Of a DNA stretch of 64,000 nucleotides, positions 31,436 through 40,551 are shown in pieces. The DNA lies in assembly GCA_020161855.1 (NCBI GenBank), contig JAIUNJ010000008.1, positions 1 through 64,000 of the forward strand. The letters are read 5' to 3'. Under the pieces are notes generated by a model. The model had not been told where the DNA came from. It searched no databases and saw only the letters and a program-made list of their open reading frames with translations. The position numbers and the translations under genes are program-made. The DNA comes from Pseudomonadota bacterium (GTDB lineage Bacteria > Pseudomonadota > Alphaproteobacteria > Rhizobiales > Aestuariivirgaceae). Every line of letters begins with the position of its first letter. Position 1 is the first letter of the stretch.

Positions 31436-32052
31436 GGAAAGAAGGCGATCACGTTCTTGCGGAAGATATCAACATCAGAACCCCGCAACCGATTCAGAAG
31501 CAGATTGACGAGCTATCGGTCACTCTGAGACTCGCAAGAGCTTCCTTCGATATCTGGTGGCACTATTCTAATAAGCAGTTTGTCTCCGCAAATAAGGATA
31601 GACTTCAGCATTTCTCGCAGTTCTTTTATTTCTTGAATGAGGCAAACCTATTCGCTTTCGTTGTTCGAATTTGCGTACTCTTTGATCGGCGAAAAGATAC
31701 CGTCAGCCTGGAGCAGGCGCTAGGAGAGCTCGGGCGACGTCCAAATTTTAACGCACAAGCACTTGAAGATGCCAAGAAGTTACTGCGGGAAGTTGCCCCT
31801 TCTGTGAAGAAGTTGCTAACTCTTCGAAACAACGCAATGGCACATAAATCGAAGTTTCTGAAATTCTCCGAATCCTACAAGCTTGCAAAAATTACCCCGG
31901 ACGAGATGAGAGCTGTTACCGAGCAGAGCCTTTCTATCTTAAACATATTGAGAGCTGGGGTTAACATGAGTGCGTGGCAATTCGACCACGATTTCGTGGC
32001 AGAAGACTTGGCCGAAATGGACGAGAGCATTGGATTTCTCGGCAATAAATGA
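31432..32052 (+). CDS. HEPN/AbiU2-like protein, probably acquired
   Basis: 206 residues, all-helical prediction, no signal or membrane segment. It contains LTLRNNAMAHKSK: R132-N-N-A-M-A-H138 fits the R-x(4-6)-H ribonuclease signature of HEPN domains, and the surrounding pattern resembles AbiU2-type abortive infection proteins. HEPN proteins are often metal-independent RNases in toxin-antitoxin or phage-defence systems. The gene is much AT-richer than its neighbours, yet joins both by ATGA overlaps (31432-31435 and 32049-32052). No antitoxin partner (such as an MNT nucleotidyltransferase) is adjacent. Family assignment by eye; catalytic activity not shown. Confidence 0.6.
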   Translation: MRKEGDHVLAEDINIRTPQPIQKQIDELSVTLRLARASFDIWWHYSNKQFVSANKDRLQHFSQFFYFLNEANLFAFVVRICVLFDRRKDTVSLEQALGELGRRPNFNAQALEDAKKLLREVAPSVKKLLTLRNNAMAHKSKFLKFSESYKLAKITPDEMRAVTEQSLSILNILRAGVNMSAWQFDHDFVAEDLAEMDESIGFLGNK

Positions 32053-32552
32053 CACCCGCTAAGCATCCAACAGCCCTGCGCGTGCAGGCCATCCTCGGAC
32101 CACGCTTCGCGGTGGTCGCATTTGAGGACAGCACGCGGACGTCGGCCGATGCTGCCGCGGCCATCGGTTGTACGGTCTCACAGATTGCCAAGTCGGTTAT
32201 CTTTCGCACCGCGAAGGACAACAGGCCGGTGCTGGTCGTCGCCTCCGGCAGCAACCGCATTGATGACAAGAAAGTCGCCGCCGCCATTGGCGAAAAGGTG
32301 AAGTCAGCCGATGCGGATTACGTGCTGGCAAACACAGGCTTTGTGATCGGTGGCGTGCCGCCGGTCGGCCATGCCGTTCCGCCCATCACCCTGCTCGATC
32401 CGGATCTGAAGCAGCATCAGGTCATCTGGGCGGCAGGCGGAACGCCGCATTCGGTTTTCCGCCTGACCTGGGATGATCTTGTATCACTCACGGAGGGCAA
32501 AGCCGCCGACGTGGCAAAGGCCGCCCTGCCCGATCAGGCAGCGCGTCCGTAG
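32049..32552 (+). CDS. YbaK/ProX-type aminoacyl-tRNA deacylase
   Basis: 167-residue single-domain editing protein that hydrolyses mischarged aminoacyl-tRNA in trans. The family lysine and ligand pocket appear in CTVSQIAKSVIFR, and GFVIGGVPPVGHAVPPITLLD is the conserved G-G-x-P-P-x-G-H motif. Closest in appearance to the YbaK/EbsC branch. Start is ATGA-coupled to the HEPN-like gene; its 3' end overlaps the convergent oxygenase gene by 19 bp. Confidence 0.88.
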   Translation: MTPAKHPTALRVQAILGPRFAVVAFEDSTRTSADAAAAIGCTVSQIAKSVIFRTAKDNRPVLVVASGSNRIDDKKVAAAIGEKVKSADADYVLANTGFVIGGVPPVGHAVPPITLLDPDLKQHQVIWAAGGTPHSVFRLTWDDLVSLTEGKAADVAKAALPDQAARP

Positions 32553-33322
32553 AAGCCGCGCTGCTCTTCCGGGCTGAACATCACACCCGGGCGCTCATAA
32601 TAGGAGAACACGGCAATCATCCGCTCGCGCAACCCGCGCACCGGCGAAACCTTGTGGGCGGTGTTCTTGCCCTTGAAGACATTGAGCGTCCCGGCGGAAA
32701 GCTTGAGTGTCTTCACCTCGGGATCCTCGCCGCGCAGCAGACGGGCCACGCCCTCATAGTTCGGATCGTCGGGCGAACGCAGGTCGCTGCGATAGACGAA
32801 GTCGCCTCCTTCATCCGGCGCCTGGAGCAGTAGGGTGGTTGTGAATTCGCTGCGGTCGAAATGCCAGTTCAGCGCCTCGCCCTCGCGGTAGGCCATGACA
32901 TTCGCGCGCGCCAGCGGATCGCGCATCGGATAGAGCGCCTGCTTCTCCATCGTTGCCGCGAGAAAGACGATCATCTGCGGCCATTCATAGACATGCATGA
33001 GAAGGCTCTGCGCGATCTGGTCGGCGCAGACCGTGTGGTTAATGGTCTTGGTCTTGCGCAGCGCCGGATGATCTTCCGGCAGGCCCGGAATGCTTTTCAT
33101 GAAATAGATGTTGTGTTCACGCTGGTGCACGAACGACAGCGTATCCATCACCGGCTTGATCTCGCCAACCATCCGTTCGAGTGCCGCATCGCGGATGAGG
33201 CCCGGCAGGTTATACATCCCGTCGCGGGCGAGATCGGCCCGGCAGCGTGCGACAAGATCATTCCAGGCGGGCGAGCCGATCTGGTGGAGCGGATAGCGGT
33301 CAAGATCGAGAATGTCGTGCAT
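32534..33322 (-). CDS. HalD/ArpA-like Fe(II)/2-oxoglutarate oxygenase
   Basis: 262 residues with the jelly-roll iron triad: H154-F-D156 in LNWHFDRSEF and a distal His in NTAHKVSPVRGLRERMIAVFSYYERPG, whose Arg would bind 2-oxoglutarate. The overall pattern resembles the ArpA/HalD group, whose members hydroxylate or halogenate free amino acids. An Asp in the H-x-D position argues for hydroxylation rather than halogenation. Substrate unknown. It is divergent from a LysR-type regulator with a 99-bp AT-rich gap, suggesting direct control. Confidence 0.75.
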   Translation of the reverse strand: MHDILDLDRYPLHQIGSPAWNDLVARCRADLARDGMYNLPGLIRDAALERMVGEIKPVMDTLSFVHQREHNIYFMKSIPGLPEDHPALRKTKTINHTVCADQIAQSLLMHVYEWPQMIVFLAATMEKQALYPMRDPLARANVMAYREGEALNWHFDRSEFTTTLLLQAPDEGGDFVYRSDLRSPDDPNYEGVARLLRGEDPEVKTLKLSAGTLNVFKGKNTAHKVSPVRGLRERMIAVFSYYERPGVMFSPEEQRGFYGRAA

Positions 33323-33421
33323 GGCGGTTCCCTGGCCTGCGGTGATGTCTTGTTCTGGGCAGGAAAGTCTTTCCCGGCAAACAAGAAAATGTTATTCTGA
33401 ATTAGATAAACTAATTCAAAC

Positions 33422-34351
33422 ATGCCAGACGCTCTCCCGCCCCTCAATGCGCTCAAGGCCTTCGAAGCGGCCGCACGCCATGGCGGCTTTGCGTCCGCCG
33501 CCCAGGAACTTGGCGTTTCCCCCGCCGCCGTTAGCCAATTGGTGCAGAAGCTCGAGCGCCATCTCGGCAAGACGCTGTTCACGCGCTTTAACAATCGCAT
33601 TCTCCTCACCGATGCCGGCAAGGCCATCTTTGCGGGCGTCACGCCGGCACTGAACGAGATTGCGGAGACCGTCAGGCGCGTGAGCCGGGGGAATGCCCGG
33701 CGCAAGGTCGTGTTGAGCGCCCTGCCCTCCGTGGCCGAGTGTTGGTTGGCACCGGCGCTGTCGCGCTTCCTTGTGGCCCATCCGAAAATCCGCGTTGACC
33801 TGCGCGTCGAGGATGATCCGGCCGAGGCAAGCTCCGAGGCCGATCTGCGCATCACCTATGGCCGCGCGCCCGATCCAGAACGGGTCCAGGCCGAACTGAT
33901 CCGTGATTCCGTATTCCCGCTCTGCGCACCGGGGTTCATGAACAGCCATCAGGGCAGGCGCGCCTTCACAGCGGCGCTCGGCCCCCATCTCATCCATACC
34001 AGCTGGGGCGCAAGCTATGGCAGCAATCCCACCTGGCATGACTGGTACCATGCCTTCGCACCGCATGAGAAAATCGACATGGCCGTGGGCCATCAGGTGA
34101 ATGCCTCGCGGCTGGCGCTGCAACTCGCCCGCGATGGCGTGGGGATGGCGCTGGCGCACCGCTGGCTGGCCGCTGACGATCTTGCGGCAGGAAGGCTCAT
34201 CGTGGCGTCAGAAAAGACCCTGCCGCTTGGCCAGAGCTATTTCATCGGCTGGCCGCCCTCACGCGCACGTCAGACCGATGTGATGCTGCTGAAAGACTGG
34301 CTGCTGCTGAACGTTCAACCGCCAACTACAGGCCAGTCGCCGCGTCCGTAA
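33422..34351 (+). CDS. LysR-family transcriptional regulator (GcvA-like)
   Basis: 309 residues. The N-terminal winged helix-turn-helix reads LNALKAFEAAARHGGFASAAQELGVSPAAVSQLVQKLERHLGKTLFTRFNNRILLTDAGK. A periplasmic-binding-like effector domain follows (VVLSALPSVAECWLAPALSRFLVAHP). The start and effector domain resemble GcvA-type regulators of one-carbon and amino-acid genes, fitting its place between the oxygenase gene and soxG. It probably regulates the divergent oxygenase gene. The last 26 bp overlap the convergent soxG. Confidence 0.9.
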   Translation: MPDALPPLNALKAFEAAARHGGFASAAQELGVSPAAVSQLVQKLERHLGKTLFTRFNNRILLTDAGKAIFAGVTPALNEIAETVRRVSRGNARRKVVLSALPSVAECWLAPALSRFLVAHPKIRVDLRVEDDPAEASSEADLRITYGRAPDPERVQAELIRDSVFPLCAPGFMNSHQGRRAFTAALGPHLIHTSWGASYGSNPTWHDWYHAFAPHEKIDMAVGHQVNASRLALQLARDGVGMALAHRWLAADDLAAGRLIVASEKTLPLGQSYFIGWPPSRARQTDVMLLKDWLLLNVQPPTTGQSPRP

Positions 34352-34853
34352 GCCACTCCCACACGGCAAGTCCGAACGTACGCATGGCAAAGACATGGAA
34401 ACTGTCCTCGCCAATGCAGTGGATCAGCGCAGGTGTGTGATGGATGCCGGTCATGGCGAAGCTGCCGGGCTTGAAGGCAGAGGCATGAAAGTCGATGGCG
34501 GCGCATCGCGCCAGAACATCGCGCGCCTTCGGTCCGGCGACCGCAATGCGGCTGCGCGACGACGACAGCGGCGTGACAAGTGTCGAGGATGGCAGCAGCG
34601 GCAATGCCGCAGTCCGGCCCTCCTGCAGTAGCCACAGTTGCTGCGGCCCGGTGCGCAGCAATGTCCCTGCCTCCGCGGCAGCTGTCTGGCCCACGCGGGC
34701 TGGCAAGGCGCCAAGCAGATCCTTCAGCGTCTTCTCATCACTCTTGTCGAACCAGGCCAGTTGCGTGAGCAGGAAATCCCCGGCCTCATTGATGGCGAGG
34801 CCTTCACCGGCAAGAGGCCTGGCGGTGGTGAGGGCGGAACGGGCTTCAAGCAT
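34326..34853 (-). CDS. soxG: Sarcosine oxidase gamma subunit
   Basis: 175-residue small subunit of heterotetrameric sarcosine oxidase, a structural GcvT-like fragment. Typical features are VGQTAAAEAGTLLRTGPQQLWLL, RIAVAGPKARDVLARCAAIDFHASAFKPGSFAMTGIHHTPALIHCIGEDSFHVFAMRTFGLAVWEWL. It overlaps the end of soxA by 8 bp and is last in the operon. Confidence 0.92.
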   Translation of the reverse strand: MLEARSALTTARPLAGEGLAINEAGDFLLTQLAWFDKSDEKTLKDLLGALPARVGQTAAAEAGTLLRTGPQQLWLLQEGRTAALPLLPSSTLVTPLSSSRSRIAVAGPKARDVLARCAAIDFHASAFKPGSFAMTGIHHTPALIHCIGEDSFHVFAMRTFGLAVWEWLTDAATGL

Positions 34854-37767
34854 GGAGACGCGCTCCTTCCCGGTCGATGAAATGCGGCGACACGATCTTC
34901 AGTTTCACCTGCTCGTTCTTGAGCGGGAAGGCTGCGACAATCTCCTCGCCCTCGTGCTTCAGGCCGCCCTGGTAAAGGCCGAGCGCGATGAACTTGTTGA
35001 GTTCCGTCGACCAGGTGACAGAGGTGATGTAGCCACGGCCATGGCCCTTGATCTCGTCCGCCGCGGCAAAGAGGATTGAACCGCCGCGCAGCTTCTTCCC
35101 GGGTTCCATCAACTCAAGCCCCACCAGCGACCAGCGATCCGGCGCCTGCAGCTTCTCGCGGAAACGCAGTTCCTTGCCGATATAGGGCTTTTCCCTGGCC
35201 GCCATCTTGCCGAGTCCGAGATCGTCCAGCGTGTTGCGGTGGTCAAGCTCAAGGCCAGCCACATGGCCCTTCTCGATGCGGAGCGACGCCAGGGCCTCGA
35301 GGCCATAGGGCTTGATGCCAAGCGGATCGGCCACCTTGAGCACATGCTCCCACAGGGCAATGACGAAATCCGCCGGGCAATGAATCTCATAGGCCAACTC
35401 GCCGGAGAACGAGAGGCGCATGAGGCGTACGGTCGTGCCGCCAAAGGTGATGTCCTTGACGCCCATGTACGGCAGGCCATCATGCGAGACATCGGCCTCC
35501 GGGAAGGCAAGCTGCAGGGCTTCGCGCGATTTCGGGCCGGAAAGCGCCATGCCGCCCCACTCGTCAGTGAGCGAGGCCACGTGGACTTTCAGCTCAGGCC
35601 AGTGGCATTGCAGGAGATACTCAAGCCAGGACATCACTTCACCAGCCTGGGCCGTCGTCGTCGTCATGTAGAACTGCGTGTCGGAGATCCGGCTGGTGGT
35701 GCCGTCGTCCAGCACCACGCCGTCATCGTTCAGCATCACGCCATAGCGCGCCTTGCCCACCGGCAGCTTGGCAAAGCCATTGACGTAAAGCCGGTTCAGG
35801 AATTCGGCCGCATCCGGGCCCTGCACGTCGATCTTGCCGAGGGTGGAGACATCAGCAAGGCCTACGCCCTTGCGCACCAGTTCCATTTCCCTGACATAGG
35901 CTTCCTCGGGCGTGCGGCCCGCCCAGTCATAGTACCAGGCGCGCATCCAAAGCCCCGCCTCGATGAATGTCACGCCATGGGCGGCGTGCCAGTCATGCAG
36001 TGGCGAACGCCGTGTCGGGCGGAAGTGATGGCCGACGCTTCGGCCGGCGATGGCCCCGACCGTCAGCGGCAGATAGGGCGGACGGAACGTTGTGGTGCCC
36101 GTCTCGTTCACAGAAAGCCCGCGCAAATCGGCCATCATGGCCAGCGCGTTGATGTTCGAGGTCTTGCCCTGGTCCGTGCCCATGCCCAGCGTTGTGTAGC
36201 GCTTGAGATGTTCAACGCTCAGATAACCTTCCTGATGTGCTGTCGCCACGTCCTTGGCCGTGACATCATTCTGGAAGTCGACAAAGGCTTTGGTCTTCGG
36301 CCCTGCCGTGCCCCAGACGGGCGAAATGGCATAGGCGCGGTCCTCGCGGATGCCCGGTGCATCGACAGGCCTCACCTGCTTCTTGCTGCCAAGGAAGGCG
36401 AGTGCTGCTTGCCCCGCAGCCTCACCCTCGCGCACCGAGGCCAGCAGCCCGAAGGTGCCCATCAGGGCACCGGCGCCAAACTGGCCGGCGGCAAAGCCAC
36501 CGGGCAGGAAGGCCGCGAGGCTTTCATCGAACTTCGGCTTGATACCACCATGCGAGGTGAGGTGAACATTGGGGCTCCAGCCCCCGGACATGGCCAGCAC
36601 GTCGCAGTCGATAGTGACGCTGTGGCGCCCGCCGAGCTTCACCTGCCGCAGCTGCTTGTCACCCACCACATCGGCAACACCGGTGTTGGGGAAAATGGCA
36701 ATGCCTAGCTGCGCAGCGCGCGCCAGCAGGTCGCCCGAAGGTGCGGCCCGCAACTCGGCAATGGTGACGGCAACGCCTGCTTCGGCCAGATCGAAAGCCG
36801 TCGCATAGGCACTGTCATTGTTGGTCACCACGACCGCCTGCGACTTGGGCACCAGCGCATGCCGGTGCAGATAGCTGCGCACGGCACTGGCCAGCATCAC
36901 GCCCGGCCGGTCATTGTTCTGGAACACCAGAGGCCGCTCGGTCGCACCGCCCGCATGAATGATCGTCCGCGCACGGATGATCTCGAGCGTGGCCGCACTC
37001 TGCCCCGGCTCCGGCCGGCGCTGCACCACCACCTGGTTTCCGTCATAGAGGCCCTGCACTGCCGCCCGCGTCAGCAGACGCACGTTCTTGAGGGCTTCCA
37101 GTTCGGAGATGGCCTCCTTGCGCCAGTGTTCGAGCGCTTCACTGCCCGCCGACAAAAGACTGCCGCCCAGTTCAAAGTCGAGTTCTGCCAGCACCACGCG
37201 CAGGCCGGCGCGGCCTGCCGTCAGCGCTGCCGCAAGCCCTGCCGGGCCGGAGCCTACCACCAGCACATCGCAGAAGCCGTGGCTCACGTCATGGCGCGTC
37301 TTGTCCGCGCTTGCCGATGCTATGCCAAGCCCCGCTGCCTTGCGGATGAAGGGCTCGTAGAACATCCACGACTTCCGGAACGGCCCCATGAAGGTCTTGT
37401 AGTAGAAGCCCGCGCCGAAGATGGGCGACGCCAGGCCGTTGATCGCCATGAGGTCGAAGTCAGGCGATGGCCAGGCATTCTGGCTCTTGGCGGCAAGGCC
37501 CTCGTGGATCTCGCAGAGTGTGCCCGGCGTGTTGGGCTCGTCGCCCACGGTGAAGAGCCCGTTCGGCTCTTCCGGGCCCGCCGACAGGAAGCCGCGCGGC
37601 CTGTGATACTTGAAGCTGCGCGCCACCAGCACGCGGCCTGAGGCGAGAAGTGCCGAGGCCAGCGTGTCACCGGCAAAGCCGAAGGCCCTGCTGCCGTCAT
37701 AGGTGAAGGTAATGGTCTTGCCGCGATCGATTCGGCCGCCTGTATCGAGACGCCGGAAGCCTGTCAT
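34846..37767 (-). CDS. soxA: Sarcosine oxidase alpha subunit
   Basis: 973-residue large subunit. It begins with a ferredoxin-like/2Fe-2S-fold-derived segment (GGRIDRGKTITFTYDG and CEIHEG). The NAD(P)/FAD-type Rossmann motif VVGSGPAGLAAALTAGRAGLRVVLAE is near residue 170. The C-terminal GcvT domain spans about 590-970 (FIEAGLWMRAWYYDWAGRTPEEAYVREMELVRKGVGLADVSTLGKIDVQGPDA). The complex oxidises sarcosine to glycine, H2O2 and methylene-THF. ATGA overlap with soxD and 8-bp overlap with soxG indicate a coupled operon. Confidence 0.96.
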   Translation of the reverse strand: MTGFRRLDTGGRIDRGKTITFTYDGSRAFGFAGDTLASALLASGRVLVARSFKYHRPRGFLSAGPEEPNGLFTVGDEPNTPGTLCEIHEGLAAKSQNAWPSPDFDLMAINGLASPIFGAGFYYKTFMGPFRKSWMFYEPFIRKAAGLGIASASADKTRHDVSHGFCDVLVVGSGPAGLAAALTAGRAGLRVVLAELDFELGGSLLSAGSEALEHWRKEAISELEALKNVRLLTRAAVQGLYDGNQVVVQRRPEPGQSAATLEIIRARTIIHAGGATERPLVFQNNDRPGVMLASAVRSYLHRHALVPKSQAVVVTNNDSAYATAFDLAEAGVAVTIAELRAAPSGDLLARAAQLGIAIFPNTGVADVVGDKQLRQVKLGGRHSVTIDCDVLAMSGGWSPNVHLTSHGGIKPKFDESLAAFLPGGFAAGQFGAGALMGTFGLLASVREGEAAGQAALAFLGSKKQVRPVDAPGIREDRAYAISPVWGTAGPKTKAFVDFQNDVTAKDVATAHQEGYLSVEHLKRYTTLGMGTDQGKTSNINALAMMADLRGLSVNETGTTTFRPPYLPLTVGAIAGRSVGHHFRPTRRSPLHDWHAAHGVTFIEAGLWMRAWYYDWAGRTPEEAYVREMELVRKGVGLADVSTLGKIDVQGPDAAEFLNRLYVNGFAKLPVGKARYGVMLNDDGVVLDDGTTSRISDTQFYMTTTTAQAGEVMSWLEYLLQCHWPELKVHVASLTDEWGGMALSGPKSREALQLAFPEADVSHDGLPYMGVKDITFGGTTVRLMRLSFSGELAYEIHCPADFVIALWEHVLKVADPLGIKPYGLEALASLRIEKGHVAGLELDHRNTLDDLGLGKMAAREKPYIGKELRFREKLQAPDRWSLVGLELMEPGKKLRGGSILFAAADEIKGHGRGYITSVTWSTELNKFIALGLYQGGLKHEGEEIVAAFPLKNEQVKLKIVSPHFIDREGARLHA

Positions 37768-38009
37768 TCCTCGCCTCCCAGAATTTCATTCCGAGCGGTG
37801 TCGCGGTTCAGGGTGAACCACTGGCGGCAGCCGAGGACATGCTGCCAATGCTCGGTATGCGCGCCCTTCGGGTTGTCAAAGACGAAATAGTAATCGTGCC
37901 ATTCCTTGGCACTTCCCGCGCCATGGGCCGGGCGCTGGCGTGAGGCATCGCCGCCATAGCGGAATTCCGAAACGTCGCGATCACCGCAATAGGGGCACGG
38001 AAGTCTCAT
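37764..38009 (-). CDS. soxD: Sarcosine oxidase delta subunit
   Basis: 81-residue zinc-binding subunit. The N-terminal RLPCPYCGDRDVSEF gives the C-x-x-C pair; further ligands are expected around the C-terminal HVLGCRQWFTLNRDT. It bridges alpha and beta in the complex. Both ends overlap neighbours by four bases (ATGA). Confidence 0.94.
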   Translation of the reverse strand: MRLPCPYCGDRDVSEFRYGGDASRQRPAHGAGSAKEWHDYYFVFDNPKGAHTEHWQHVLGCRQWFTLNRDTARNEILGGEE

Positions 38010-39265
38010 TGCTTGTAGGTCCAGTTGCCGATGCCGAATTCATCGAGCTCGCCGCCCTTTTCGAAGCGATCGAGCGTGAAGTCGCGATTCAGGTCATGTT
38101 CTGCGTCATGCGCGATGGTGTGGGCGAAGGTCCAGCCCGAGGCAGGCGTGGCCTTGAAGCCTTGATAGCACCAGCCACCGTTCAGATAGAGCTTGTCCAC
38201 CGGCGTGCGGCAGATGAAGGGCGAACCATCCGGCGTCATGTCCTGGATACCGCCCCAGTGCCGTAGCAGCCGCATCCGCGACATGAAGGGCATCAGCGAG
38301 ACGGCGCATTCCATCACATCACGGATTTTGAAGAACTGGCCGCGCTGCGTGTAGGTGTTGAAGCCATCGATGTGGCCGCCGAAGACAAGCCCGCCCTTGT
38401 CGGATTGCGAGAGGTAGAAAAGCTCTGCCCCCCACGACACCACGTGATGAACGATGGGCTTCACCGGTTCGGTGACGAAAGCCTGCAGGATGTGGCTTTC
38501 GACCGGCAGCTTCAGGCCCGCCATGCGTGCCACATGCGAGGAATGGCCAGCAACGGCAATGCCGACCTTTCCGGCATTGATGCGGCCACGCGTGGTTTCA
38601 ACACCCGTCACCCGGTTGCCATCCATGACCATGCCGGTCACTTCGCAGTTTTCGATGATGTGCACGCCAAGCTGCGAGGCGGCGCGGGCATAGCCCCAGA
38701 CCATGGCATCGTGCCGGGCCGTGCCGGCGCGCGGTTGGTGGATCGCGCCCCACACAGGGAAGCGCGCTTCCTTGGAATAGTCGAGATAGGGCAGAAGCTT
38801 CTGGGTCTCGCCCCGGTCGAGCAACTCGGCATCGATGCCATTGAGCCGCATGATGTTGCCGCGGCGGGCAAAGACATCCATCTGCACCGGGCTCACGGCC
38901 ACAACCACCTGACCGCGATGCGAGACCATGCAGTTGTAATTCAGTTCATGCGACAGGCCTTCCCAGAGTTTCAGCGAGAACTCGAAGAAGTTGGTGTTGC
39001 CGCCGATCATGTAGTTGGAGCGAATGATGGTGGTGTTGCGCCCGGCATTGCCGGAGCCGATGTAGCTGCGCTCGAGAACGGCGACATTGGTGATGCCGTG
39101 GTTCTTGGCGAGATAATAGGCCGTGGCCAGGCCATGGCCACCGCCGCCGATGATCACCACGTCATAGGAGGATCTGGGCTGCGGCTTCTCCCAGGCCTGC
39201 GGCCAGGCGGAATCCGGCTTCAGCGCATGTTTCAGCAGTGAAAAGACAGAATATCCCTTGGCCAT
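38006..39265 (-). CDS. soxB: Sarcosine oxidase beta subunit
   Basis: 419-residue subunit carrying FAD and, by family, covalent FMN. The Rossmann motif VVIIGGGGHGLATAYYLAKNHG is near residue 37 and ERSYIGSGNAGRNTTIIRSNY follows. The conserved IHQPRAGTARHDAMVWGYARAA segment contains the His implicated in covalent flavin attachment. The C-terminus NGGWCYQGFKATPASGWTFAHTIA is characteristic. It is first of soxBDAG, 32 bp after an MFS gene on the same strand. Confidence 0.96.
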   Translation of the reverse strand: MAKGYSVFSLLKHALKPDSAWPQAWEKPQPRSSYDVVIIGGGGHGLATAYYLAKNHGITNVAVLERSYIGSGNAGRNTTIIRSNYMIGGNTNFFEFSLKLWEGLSHELNYNCMVSHRGQVVVAVSPVQMDVFARRGNIMRLNGIDAELLDRGETQKLLPYLDYSKEARFPVWGAIHQPRAGTARHDAMVWGYARAASQLGVHIIENCEVTGMVMDGNRVTGVETTRGRINAGKVGIAVAGHSSHVARMAGLKLPVESHILQAFVTEPVKPIVHHVVSWGAELFYLSQSDKGGLVFGGHIDGFNTYTQRGQFFKIRDVMECAVSLMPFMSRMRLLRHWGGIQDMTPDGSPFICRTPVDKLYLNGGWCYQGFKATPASGWTFAHTIAHDAEHDLNRDFTLDRFEKGGELDEFGIGNWTYKQ

Positions 39266-39297
39266 GGTTCTTCCTTAACGAAGCGGCCCTGCCCCGA

Positions 39298-40509
39298 TCA
39301 AGGGCGAGATTTTTGAGCGGCAGAGGCGCGCCGCGCCGCCCATTCCGCCCAGACGAGGGCCAGAAGGCCGAAACCGAGGAAGGCAAACGAGATGGGATAC
39401 ATGGTGCCGTCATAATAGCGCCCCGCAAAGGCGCCGAGGACAACCGCCACCAGCGACGAAAGCGAACCACTGACCGCCGAGGCCATCCCCGCGATATGCC
39501 CCATGGGCTCCATGGCCATGGCGTTGTAGTTGCCGAAAAGCATGCCACTGCAGAAGAACGAAACGAAGAACAACACGCCCACGATGACCAACGGCGGATG
39601 CCCGCCGCTCGCCAGCGTTGCCAGCACCATCAGTGCCCAGGTCACGATGAAGCCATAGAGCGCGTATTTCGACATCTTGCGCATACCATACTGCATTACC
39701 AGCTTGCCGTTGACGATCATCGCGATGGCGATAGCAACCGCAAGGCCGCCGAACCACAATGCGAAATAGGCCCCCTGATTGTACTGTTCCGCGAAAATCT
39801 GCTGCGACGTGCCGAGATAGGCCACGAAGGCGCCGAAGATGGCGCCGACGGCCATGGTGTTGCCCAGTGCCACGGGATGGCGGATCACCTCGTAGGCGCT
39901 GGCGGCAAGCTTGCCCGCCGAAAAGGGCAGCCGCTTGTCAAGCGCCAGAGTCTCGGGCTGGCGCAGGGCCAGCCAGATGGTGGCGATCGCCGACATGGCC
40001 ATGAAGCCCACGAAGATCCAGTGCCACGAGGCGACAAAGAGAACGAGCTGGCCAATGCTCGGCGCAAGGATCGGCACCAGCATGAAAACCGACATGACGA
40101 AGGACATGATGCGCGCCATGGCAGCGCCTGCCGCCCCATCGCGCACCATGGCAATAGCGCAGACACGGGGCGACGCCGCGCCAAAGCCCTGCAGCAGGCG
40201 GCCGGCAATCAGCATCGGGAAGCTCGTGGCAAACATACAGATCAGGCAGCCTGCCATGTAGAGGACCATGCCGGCATAGATCGCATTCTTGCGGCCGACC
40301 GAATCCGAGATGGGCCCGAAGATCAGCGTGCCGAACATCATGCCCCCGAAAAAGCCGAGGATGATGAGCTGCCGGTCATTGGGATTATAGGCGCCAAGCT
40401 CCGAGGCCATGACACCGATGGCTGGCAGCATCGTGTCGATCGACATGGCCACCATGGCCGTCAGAAGGGCCACAAGGGCAATGAATTCATTGGAACGGGT
40501 GTTTGGCAT
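39298..40509 (-). CDS. Bcr/CflA-type MFS transporter
   Basis: 403 residues from the ATG at 40507-40509; a TTG three codons earlier is the alternative. About 12 hydrophobic helices, with the Bcr/CflA start (FIALVALLTAMVAMSIDTMLPAIGVMASELG) and motif A FGTLIFGPISDSVGRKNAIYAG. Family members export drugs, sulfonamides or metabolites. Being directly upstream of soxBDAG on the same strand, it may be cotranscribed; whether it handles a methylamine is speculative. Only 42 bp separate it from the divergent P450 gene. Confidence 0.86.
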   Translation of the reverse strand: MPNTRSNEFIALVALLTAMVAMSIDTMLPAIGVMASELGAYNPNDRQLIILGFFGGMMFGTLIFGPISDSVGRKNAIYAGMVLYMAGCLICMFATSFPMLIAGRLLQGFGAASPRVCAIAMVRDGAAGAAMARIMSFVMSVFMLVPILAPSIGQLVLFVASWHWIFVGFMAMSAIATIWLALRQPETLALDKRLPFSAGKLAASAYEVIRHPVALGNTMAVGAIFGAFVAYLGTSQQIFAEQYNQGAYFALWFGGLAVAIAIAMIVNGKLVMQYGMRKMSKYALYGFIVTWALMVLATLASGGHPPLVIVGVLFFVSFFCSGMLFGNYNAMAMEPMGHIAGMASAVSGSLSSLVAVVLGAFAGRYYDGTMYPISFAFLGFGLLALVWAEWAARRASAAQKSRP

Positions 40510-40551
40510 TCTGCTCAAATCTGACTAAGGGAAGCCGGACCTATAATCGCC

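Noticed and set aside
35239-36708. 489-codon open frame on the plus strand
   Set aside because: Antisense to soxA, whose identity is certain. No domain similarity in the antisense translation.
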